From Anaerolineae bacterium (GTDB lineage: Bacteria > Chloroflexota > Anaerolineae > 4572-78 > NAK82), in NCBI GenBank assembly GCA_030597485.1, contig JAUVRU010000196.1:1-5290 (forward strand): 5,290 bases of DNA, in the 5' to 3' direction. Position 1 is the first letter of the stretch. The number at the start of each line of letters is the position of its first letter. Positions 1 through 5,290 of the stretch are shown piece by piece. The notes beneath the pieces are model-generated. The model did no database searches. It saw only the letters and a list, made by a program, of their open reading frames with translations, and was not told the DNA's origin. The position numbers were made by a program, and so were the translations under genes.

Positions 1-182
1 CGCACCTGCGCCAGGCGTTGCGCCGCGACATCCTCGGAGTTCACCTCAAGGACACAGTGAAGGCGCGGCGCTTGTTGCCCAATGGCAGCTATGAACACAC
101 GCGCCCCCAGGACGACCAGACACCGCTGAACTCGCAGGAATGGCTGATTGCACACCGTGGAAGCTGGAATGGCGAGGAATAG
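1..182 (+). CDS. ppk1: Polyphosphate kinase 1, C-terminal end (partial, 5' end outside window)
   Basis: This is the last 59 codons of a gene entering from the left. The reading frame begins at position 3 and ends at TAG 180-182. The translation starts HLRQALRRDILGVHLKDTVK, continues with ARRLLPNGSY and ends with NSQEWLIAHR plus a short tail. The L-x-D-T-V-K-A-R core, the following N-G-S-Y and the S-Q-E-x-L near the end match the extreme C-terminus of PPK1 as I remember it; E. coli PPK also has DTVKAR here. PPK1 makes long-chain polyphosphate from ATP reversibly and is usually about 700 residues, so the catalytic histidines lie outside the window. The convergent neighbour carries polyphosphate-associated domains, which supports the call. 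The fragment is short, so family assignment rests on one conserved block. Confidence 0.85.
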   Translation, partial: HLRQALRRDILGVHLKDTVKARRLLPNGSYEHTRPQDDQTPLNSQEWLIAHRGSWNGEE

Positions 183-208
183 GGATCACCGATGTGGAAC
201 GGTGATCC
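183..208 (+). other. Stem-loop directly after the ppk1 stop codon
   Basis: A perfect 9-bp inverted repeat, GGATCACCG (183-191) and CGGTGATCC (200-208), encloses an 8-base loop. It starts at the base after the ppk1 stop codon. No T-run follows on either strand, so it is not a classical intrinsic terminator. It could protect the 3' end of the mRNA or assist termination. Confidence 0.55.
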
Positions 209-238
209 TCGACGCAGGCAACGATTCCCACGGTCGGG

Positions 239-283
239 AAAAGGCCACGAGCAGCCTGATTCCCCCTCAGCTGGCGCCGTTTT
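239..283. terminator. Candidate bidirectional terminator between convergent genes
   Basis: CAGC (252-255) plus TGA (257-259) pairs with TCA (267-269) plus GCTG (270-273) around a 7-base loop, with one bulged C. An outer GGC/GCC pairing (243-245 with 276-278) is possible. On the + strand TTTT follows at 280-283. On the - strand the complement of AAAA 239-242 gives TTTT after the stem. Short T-runs on both sides of one hairpin between two facing genes suit a shared terminator. The stem is imperfect and the T-runs are short. The + strand T-run abuts the stop codon of the facing gene. Confidence 0.4.
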
Positions 284-285
284 CC

Positions 286-2847
286 TTATAGCACCGCCAC
301 CGCCTGCATCAGCAGTTGCTTGAACCGAGAGCCGTGGAATCCTCTCCAGACGGACGGAAACTCCCCTAACAGGCGCTGGAGTTCCATCTGCCGGTTGGCC
401 AGGTAGGTCGCGACACCGGGAGCGATCACAAGCGCTTCCGAAATGGGTCGTTGTTTGGGCACGTGCCCCCACGTCCCCCAGGTCAAGAAATCGCGCAATA
501 GATTGCAGGCCACCACTGCATCTTGAAGGTCCCCCAGGTTGTCCTGCAGCGCCTTGACTTCCTCTATCAGGATTTCTGCCTCCGGCCCCAACACCTCTCG
601 GAAGTACTCCAGGGTGTAGCGCAACCCTTTGCTGGTTATGCGCAGCTGATGGTATCGCTCCAGGGGCACCTCTGCCCCCGTCATCCATTCGTCGTAGGCC
701 CATACATCTGCCATCCGGCGATACACAGCAATGGGCACGGTGTGCCGCAACCGATGCGGCCGAGGACCGTCCTGTTGCCAGTCTACCGCTAACGCGCCGG
801 CCCCGGGTGTTTGCAGGAATTCGCCAAACTGCTGCACAAACAGAGCGTAGCGCTCGCTGTCAAGATAGGCCAGCATCCTCTCTCGCGCCACCTCACGTTG
901 CGACGTCAGAACCCGCAGCAGCGGGTCCAACTCGCTCCGACGGTCTCGGGGCCGACCCTTCAGGTACTTGCGAGCCTTCTGCTGGAACACGTCCAGGTCT
1001 CGCACGGCTCCCAGCGCTCGGCCAGTACGTCGCATACCCTTGACGAACGGTCTCATCCGCTCCATATCCAGATAGTCGGAGAAGACCGGCATGGCCGCTC
1101 GCATGCGACGGGTGGCCACCCGCATATCGTGCAGATCTTCCGCATCTTCTCCCACTCGAGTCCCCGCCTCATGCGCCAACATTCGCTGAAAATGGAAGAG
1201 CAAGGTCTTGCGAGCAGCCTCGGCCATCGTGTCGTCCGGTTCCAGCCCCGGTGTCTCAAGCAGTTCGGCTGTTTCGGCAACGACGTCCGGCTGGGTCACT
1301 TCCACAGGCAGCAGTGGCTCCCTGACCATTGCACCAGCACCCTCCGTGGGGGCGAAGCGAACCTTCACGTCGAACAGAAGGTGCCACATATCGGTTAGCT
1401 CCTGTGCCTTCTCAGCATCCACCGCCGCAAAGGGACCGCGCAACGCAATCTGAACCCCGCCTTTCTTCTGCTGGATGCCATGCAATTGGCTGCTGCCCTG
1501 CGAGTAATCCATGCCGTCCGCCATTCGCACGAGAGCGGCCAGAACCAACGTTTCTCTCTGCGCTGATTCGGGCAGCGTACCCAGGTATCTGGCAATCAGC
1601 TTCTCCATTGTCTTGGCCGTGATCAGTCTGCGATGCAACAGGGTCGTGGCCGCCACCATCTGGCGTTCTCGGTCGCTCAGCCCTGCCGGCGGATGTGCCA
1701 GCAGAATGTCATAGCCCACCATGTCGGACCGTGCACTATTGGTGGCAAAACCGATGTCGTGCACCAATGCCGCGGTCTCCAACAACCGGCGGCGTTCAGG
1801 CGGCAAGCCGTGGATAGGGAGCAGATGGTCAAACAATGCCAGGGCAAAGCCAGCCACGGCCCGAGCGTGGGACCGGTCCACTTCGTAGTGTTTGAACAGC
1901 AGTTCCATCGGCCACGGCTGAGGCGACCGGCCGGTTCTGCGCCAGGGCCTTGACGCCTTCGTCGCTCCGGCCGGTGGGGAAGTAGCAGGCGTCGCCCCCA
2001 CAGAGGCCAGCACACGGTCGGGAAAGACAACCAGCCGCTGCCTGCAAAACTGGGCCTGCCAGTATCGTACTCTGCGCTCAGACATTCCCGCCTGCTCTCC
2101 AGCCAATTTCTGTGAAGCGCCACCACCCACTGCCAGCAGTGCCATCGCCCGCCGGCCATGCAGGTCATCCCGCTCGGCCAATTGCGTGCAGATCGCCCGT
2201 TCCTCAACTGTCAACAGCCCGTCCGGAGCCAGGCTCTCCGCCAAAAAGACCAACGCCCGCTCAAATTTGGACCGTGACTCGGGCTGCAGTCCCCAGTCTT
2301 TCTGCAGACAGGATGCGATGGATACCAGTTCTTCTTCCGCCCCATCGGGGGCCAGCTCAACCTCCAGCTCGAAATAGGATTGCCGATTGTCACCAACAGC
2401 CAGATGCACATCGTCCAGGCTCAATTCGGCCACCAACCTCTCGCCCTCTCGTAGCAGCCGCACCACCCTCGTCTGACGCAGATCAAACACGGGGACCAGA
2501 GGGGCATCCCCAATCAGTTCCAGCACCCGATCACGCACCGGACTGGCCGGCCACTGGGATGGCGGAAGGTCCTGGGGCGATAGAACCTCCAGCTCCTCCC
2601 GTCGGTGAATGGCGCCCTCAGTCCTCTCCAGCCCCTTGAGGGTGAACATCGTCGTCTCGTCGTCTCGTTCTCGACGGCGACAGGCGTAGCCGGCAGCCAG
2701 AATCGACCGGTCTGGTGTGTCCACATAGGTGTCGTGCAGTATCCTGGCCTGACCGGCTGAAAGTGAGAAACCGGCCAAGTCACTCGCTGATTGGAGCCGG
2801 TTGAACATCTCCTCTGTCGACACGACAAACTTGGCCTCGATCTCCAC
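286..2847 (-). CDS. CYTH - HTH-like - Ppx-type HD - CHAD multidomain protein (polyphosphate-associated)
   Basis: The 853-residue protein has four modules. CYTH (about 1-203) shows the E-x-E-x-K signature (E2, E4, K6), basic residues R57-R59 and K71, R82-R83, the acidic E160/E162/E164 strand and K194. An HTH-like segment (about 211-278) ends in MSERRVRYWQ and is followed by a basic, Pro-rich linker. A Ppx/GppA C-terminal HD region (about 313-500) carries H327, H363-D364 in ALVHDIG, H405 and D444. CHAD (about 538-850) has two copies of its basic motif: H573-x2-R with R580/R581/R583, and H733-x2-R with K740/R743. CYTH domains bind or cleave triphosphates and CHAD binds polyphosphate, so a cytosolic polyphosphate role beside ppk1 is inferred. 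The ASKHA half of exopolyphosphatase is absent. There is no signal peptide or membrane segment. GTG 2847 is preferred because AGGAG (2854-2858) lies 6 bases upstream; TTG 2853 would touch it. The actual reaction is unknown. Confidence 0.9.
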   Translation of the reverse strand: MEIEAKFVVSTEEMFNRLQSASDLAGFSLSAGQARILHDTYVDTPDRSILAAGYACRRRERDDETTMFTLKGLERTEGAIHRREELEVLSPQDLPPSQWPASPVRDRVLELIGDAPLVPVFDLRQTRVVRLLREGERLVAELSLDDVHLAVGDNRQSYFELEVELAPDGAEEELVSIASCLQKDWGLQPESRSKFERALVFLAESLAPDGLLTVEERAICTQLAERDDLHGRRAMALLAVGGGASQKLAGEQAGMSERRVRYWQAQFCRQRLVVFPDRVLASVGATPATSPPAGATKASRPWRRTGRSPQPWPMELLFKHYEVDRSHARAVAGFALALFDHLLPIHGLPPERRRLLETAALVHDIGFATNSARSDMVGYDILLAHPPAGLSDRERQMVAATTLLHRRLITAKTMEKLIARYLGTLPESAQRETLVLAALVRMADGMDYSQGSSQLHGIQQKKGGVQIALRGPFAAVDAEKAQELTDMWHLLFDVKVRFAPTEGAGAMVREPLLPVEVTQPDVVAETAELLETPGLEPDDTMAEAARKTLLFHFQRMLAHEAGTRVGEDAEDLHDMRVATRRMRAAMPVFSDYLDMERMRPFVKGMRRTGRALGAVRDLDVFQQKARKYLKGRPRDRRSELDPLLRVLTSQREVARERMLAYLDSERYALFVQQFGEFLQTPGAGALAVDWQQDGPRPHRLRHTVPIAVYRRMADVWAYDEWMTGAEVPLERYHQLRITSKGLRYTLEYFREVLGPEAEILIEEVKALQDNLGDLQDAVVACNLLRDFLTWGTWGHVPKQRPISEALVIAPGVATYLANRQMELQRLLGEFPSVWRGFHGSRFKQLLMQAVAVL

Positions 2848-2853
2848 AGGCAA

Positions 2854-2858
2854 CTCCT
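2854..2858 (-). promoter_or_regulatory. Ribosome binding site deciding the start of the CYTH/CHAD gene
   Basis: On the - strand AGGAG is followed by TTGCCT and then GTG, a 6-base spacing to the GTG at 2847-2845. The TTG at 2853-2851 has no spacing at all. An in-frame TAG overlaps this site just upstream, so the start cannot lie further out. The protein then begins directly with the CYTH E-I-E-A-K strand. Confidence 0.7.
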
Positions 2859-2912
2859 ATCTGGGCTACGACACTTGCCATCATCTTGACGTGGTGTTAA
2901 CGGCGCGTCCAC

Positions 2913-2941
2913 AGTATACCAATGTGCGGCACCAAACACAA
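2913..2941 (-). promoter_or_regulatory. Predicted sigma70-type promoter for the CYTH/CHAD gene
   Basis: On the - strand TTGTGT (2941-2936) is followed by a 17-base spacer and TATACT (2918-2913), which matches TATAAT at 5 of 6 positions. Transcription would start near 2906, giving a leader of about 60 bases to the GTG start. The -35 matches the consensus only in TTG, so strength is uncertain. The -35 elements of the two divergent promoters lie 24 bp apart. Confidence 0.5.
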
Positions 2942-2965
2942 GCGTACCGCCCACCGTCGCGATTC

Positions 2966-2994
2966 TTGTTGAGTTTCGGCAGTCAGGATATAAT
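2966..2994 (+). promoter_or_regulatory. Predicted sigma70-type promoter for the glcF-glcD pair
   Basis: TTGTTG (2966-2971), a 17-base spacer and a perfect TATAAT (2989-2994) form a credible promoter. Transcription would begin near 3001, just before the inverted repeat, leaving a leader of about 87 bases to ATG 3088. The -35 is weak beyond TTG, which would leave room for activator control. No convincing activator site was identified. Confidence 0.6.
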
Positions 2995-3005
2995 GGGCAA
3001 CCTGA

Positions 3006-3060
3006 GCTTGGGCGCCATCCGGATCCGCGTCCACCCCACAGCCTCGCCCGGCGCCCAAGC
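3006..3060 (+). repeat. Perfect 11-bp inverted repeat in the glcF leader
   Basis: GCTTGGGCGCC (3006-3016) is the exact reverse complement of GGCGCCCAAGC (3050-3060), separated by 33 bases. The loop holds a smaller palindrome, CGGATCCG (3020-3027). The repeat sits between the predicted transcription start and the glcF ribosome binding site. No T-run follows, so it is not an intrinsic terminator. It could be a leader RNA structure or a spaced DNA operator. The sequence alone does not separate these. Confidence 0.6.
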
Positions 3061-3087
3061 CGATGGGCGACTTGACTGGAGTTAGGT

Positions 3088-4461
3088 ATGATACGAGACC
3101 TTGAACTGCTCAGAACGGAGGACTTCAAGAGCAAAGTGAGGCAGTGCATCCACTGTGGTCTGTGCCTGGAGGCATGTCCTACCTATGCGGTGTTCGGCAC
3201 GGAGATGGATGGTCCCCGGGGGCGCGTTGCGCTGATGCGAGCAGCTTCCGAGGGCAAGGTCGGGCTTGAGGACTTCCGAGAGGCTCTTGCTCCTCACATC
3301 ATGTTGTGTCTGGTTTGCCGGGCGTGTGAGACAGCTTGCCCCTCCGGGGTGCAGTATGGCGCTCTGGTGGAGATGGCGCGGGTCGTCGTGGAACACAACC
3401 GCACGCCCGGCCTGGCAGAGCGGTTCTTGCGCTGGCTGGGGACTCAACAGTTGATGCCCAGACTGGGACTCCTCAAGATGATCGCTCGTTTGATGTGGCT
3501 CTACCAGGTCATCGGCCTTCAGCACCTGGTGCGGGCCCTGAATTTCCTTCCCAAGACACTCGGGGCGATGGAGGGCATCTTGCCCCCTATCGTGCCCAGA
3601 TTTGCGGACTACCGCAGACCAGCCCCGGCGACAGCCACCAGACGGGGCACTGTGTTCTTCTTTGCCGGGTGCATTCAGGAAGCCTTCCTGGCCCAGGTGA
3701 ACCAGGCCACCATTCGCGTGCTGCAACACAACGGCTACCAGGTCTGCACGCCCCAAGCACAAACCTGTTGCGGAGCTCCGCATCTTCACCTGGGGGATTT
3801 GGAGACTGCCCGGAAACTGGCCCGCCGCAATATCGATGCCTTCCTGGCACAGGAAGGCGAATGCGAAGCCGTGATCTGCAACGCGGGAGGCTGCGGCCTG
3901 ACGCTCAAGGAATACCCACACCTCCTGGCAGACGATCCCATTTATGCCCCACTGGCCAGCAAGTTCGCCACACAGGTGAAAGACGTCACTGAGTTCATAG
4001 CCGACCACTTCCACGTGCCACCTCGCGGTGAGGTCAAGGCACGGGTAACCTACTCAGATTCGTGCCATCTTCGCCACGGCCAGAAGGTTGTCAAACAGCC
4101 GCGCGAGCTGCTCAAGGGCATTCCCGGTCTGCAATACGTCGAGCTGCAATTCCCGGATCGCTGTTGTGGCAGCGCCGGTGTCTACAATATTGCCCAGGTG
4201 GACACGGCCAACGAAGTCCTGGACGCCAAGATGGCCGACATTGCCGCCACCGGCGCCGATTTGATCGTGACGTCAAACACTGGTTGTCAGATGCAGCTGA
4301 TTGCCGGCGTGCGGCGTGCGGAGCTGAAAGCTAAGGTGATGCACGTGGTGGAAGTGCTGGATCTGTCCTACCGATATTCCGGTTCTGGGTCACACGACGT
4401 CGGTTCTCGGGAAGAGGATAGCTCCCAAGCACTGGCAAACGAGAATCCGACTGCACGATAG
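3088..4461 (+). CDS. glcF: Glycolate/D-lactate oxidase iron-sulfur subunit (GlcF-like)
   Basis: The 457-residue protein is the probable electron-transfer partner of the FAD subunit encoded next. Near the N-terminus are two 4Fe-4S motifs: C20-x2-C23-x2-C26-x3-C30-P and C74-x2-C77-x2-C80-x3-C84-P. Two cysteine-rich CCG-type domains follow, one with C195 and C227-C228-G, the other with C326 and C359-C360-G. This is the GlcF/GlpC/HdrD-like arrangement, and the following GlcD-type gene favours GlcF. Electrons would pass from FAD through the clusters towards quinone at the inner face of the membrane. ATG 3088 is preceded by GGAG (3078-3081) with 6-base spacing. E. coli GlcF is about 407 residues; the excess here includes a Ser/Glu-rich, probably disordered tail (about 431-457). 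There is no signal peptide. Glycolate and D-lactate cannot be told apart as substrates. Confidence 0.88.
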   Translation: MIRDLELLRTEDFKSKVRQCIHCGLCLEACPTYAVFGTEMDGPRGRVALMRAASEGKVGLEDFREALAPHIMLCLVCRACETACPSGVQYGALVEMARVVVEHNRTPGLAERFLRWLGTQQLMPRLGLLKMIARLMWLYQVIGLQHLVRALNFLPKTLGAMEGILPPIVPRFADYRRPAPATATRRGTVFFFAGCIQEAFLAQVNQATIRVLQHNGYQVCTPQAQTCCGAPHLHLGDLETARKLARRNIDAFLAQEGECEAVICNAGGCGLTLKEYPHLLADDPIYAPLASKFATQVKDVTEFIADHFHVPPRGEVKARVTYSDSCHLRHGQKVVKQPRELLKGIPGLQYVELQFPDRCCGSAGVYNIAQVDTANEVLDAKMADIAATGADLIVTSNTGCQMQLIAGVRRAELKAKVMHVVEVLDLSYRYSGSGSHDVGSREEDSSQALANENPTAR

Positions 4462-4489
4462 AAAGTGCTGCTGCAGGAAAGGGAAATCC

Positions 4490-5290
4490 ATGGCCACGAT
4501 TGTCCAAGACAAGGACTATGACTCACTGGCTCGCCTGCTGGGGTCCGGACAGGTCATCACCAATCCAGTTGAACTGATCACCTACGAGGTGGATGGCGCC
4601 TTGCGGCGTGGTCACCCAGACGTGGTGATCCTGCCCCATACTGCGGACGAGGTAGTCCAGGTGGTCCGATGGGCGGCGGAACACCATGTGCCACTGGTGG
4701 CGCGGGGGGCGGGCACCGGGCTGTCGGGGGGAGCGGTAGCCGAGAATGGCGGGCTGGTCCTTGGCTTCTCACGTATGAAGCGTGTCCTCGAGTTTGACCC
4801 TGCCGGGCGCAGCGCCGTGGTCGAGCCGGGCGTGATCAACCTGAGGTTGGACGAAGACGCCAGGAAGGTTGGCCTTTTCTTCCCGCCGGACCCGGCCAGC
4901 GGCCGGGCGACCACAATTGGCGGTAACATCGGCGAAAACTCAGGTGGGCCCCATTGCTTCAAGTACGGTGTGACGACCAATTTCGTCACCGGCCTGGAGC
5001 TGGTGCTGGCCGATGGTCGCATCGTTCAGCTGGGTGGAGAGGCCATGGACTATCCCGAGTATGACTTCACCGGGCTGCTGATCGGGAGTGAGGGCACACT
5101 GGGCATTACCACCAAGGCCAGCGTGCGGCTGCTGCGGAACCCGCCGGCCGTGAAGACGACGATGGCCGCCTTTGATACCGTGCAGGAGGCGGGGGAAGCC
5201 GTCTCAGCAGTTATCGCTCGCGGGTTGGGGCCGGCCACTCTGGAGATGAGGGATCAGAAGATGATGGGGATCATCGAGGACTCATCCCCC
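4490..5290 (+). CDS. glcD: FAD-linked 2-hydroxyacid oxidase, GlcD-like (partial, 3' end outside window)
   Basis: The frame is open from ATG 4490 to the window edge, giving 267 residues of a family usually about 460-500 long. The PCMH/VAO-type FAD-binding domain is clear. It shows the pyrophosphate loop [10 protein letters not shown] (72-81), then PPDPAS (132-137), the [12 protein letters not shown] block (142-153), KYGVT (158-162) and [10 protein letters not shown] (198-207). From about residue 210 the FAD-oxidase C-terminal, substrate-binding domain begins and is cut off. The enzyme would oxidise glycolate, D-lactate or a related 2-hydroxyacid to the 2-oxoacid. AGGGA (4480-4484) lies 5 bases before the ATG. 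The gene starts 28 bp after the glcF stop with no promoter or terminator seen between, so cotranscription is likely. D-lactate dehydrogenase of the same family is the main alternative. Confidence 0.9.
   Translation, partial: MATIVQDKDYDSLARLLGSGQVITNPVELITYEVDGALRRGHPDVVILPHTADEVVQVVRWAAEHHVPLVARGAGTGLSGGAVAENGGLVLGFSRMKRVLEFDPAGRSAVVEPGVINLRLDEDARKVGLFFPPDPASGRATTIGGNIGENSGGPHCFKYGVTTNFVTGLELVLADGRIVQLGGEAMDYPEYDFTGLLIGSEGTLGITTKASVRLLRNPPAVKTTMAAFDTVQEAGEAVSAVIARGLGPATLEMRDQKMMGIIEDSSP

Noticed and set aside
225..240. Small hairpin TTCCC/GGGAA in the convergent gap
   Set aside because: The stem is only 5 bp with no T-run after it. It is too weak to call as a separate feature.
811..1398. 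195-codon open frame on the + strand inside the CYTH/CHAD gene
   Set aside because: It is antisense to the well-supported CHAD region, and its His/Gln/Ser-rich translation resembles a codon shadow rather than a protein.
1677..2207. 176-codon open frame on the - strand overlapping the HTH/HD region
   Set aside because: It is another frame of the same strand as the 853-residue protein, rich in Trp, Arg and Cys, with no domain pattern.
2854..3087. Pho box or other phosphate-starvation operator for the polyphosphate gene
   Set aside because: No CTGTCAT-like direct repeats with the right spacing were found on either strand of the intergenic region.
3082..4014. 310-codon open frame on the - strand opposite glcF
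   Set aside because: It lies fully antisense to a gene with strong Fe-S motifs, its translation shows no recognisable domain, and no ribosome binding site stands out. Long antisense frames are common in GC-rich genes.
4612..5022. 136-codon open frame on the - strand opposite glcD
   Set aside because: It is antisense to conserved FAD-binding motifs, and its Pro/Ser/Thr/Arg-rich composition is typical of a shadow frame.

Overview
This is a GC-rich bacterial chromosomal window with four genes in two functional groups. No mobile element, CRISPR array, tRNA or rRNA was seen. The multi-domain CYTH/HD/CHAD protein and the glcF-glcD type oxidase pair would fit a Chloroflexota-like organism. That assignment rests on remembered family distributions and is only a weak inference.

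Left side (1-2853), polyphosphate group. The window opens with the last 59 codons of a polyphosphate kinase (ppk1) on the + strand. Facing it on the - strand is one very long gene for an 853-residue protein. Its modules are an N-terminal CYTH (triphosphate tunnel) domain, a helix-turn-helix-like segment with a basic Pro-rich linker, the HD-type C-terminal half of an exopolyphosphatase (Ppx/GppA) without its catalytic ASKHA half, and a C-terminal CHAD domain. CYTH, Ppx and CHAD modules are each tied to polyphosphate or triphosphate chemistry. The adjacent ppk1 therefore makes a polyphosphate binding, sensing or turnover role likely. The 103-bp gap between the convergent stops holds two stem-loops; the second has a T4 run on both sides and may be a bidirectional terminator.

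Middle (2848-3087), divergent promoter region. A sigma70-type promoter can be drawn on each strand, each with a 17-bp spacer. The rightward one has a perfect TATAAT. Its 5' leader carries an exact 11-bp inverted repeat around a 33-base loop, with no T-run after it, so it looks like a regulatory RNA or DNA element rather than a terminator.

Right side (3088-5290), 2-hydroxyacid oxidation group. A GlcF-type iron-sulfur subunit (two 4Fe-4S motifs and two CCG-type cysteine domains) is followed 28 bp later by the first 267 codons of a GlcD-type FAD-linked oxidase. The two probably form a membrane-associated glycolate or D-lactate dehydrogenase that passes electrons from FAD through Fe-S clusters to the respiratory chain. 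The order is F then D, the reverse of the classical glcDEF operon, and no glcE lies between them.

The main item of interest is the CYTH-HTH-HD-CHAD fusion beside ppk1, which reads as a possible polyphosphate-responsive regulator or polyphosphate-processing scaffold.
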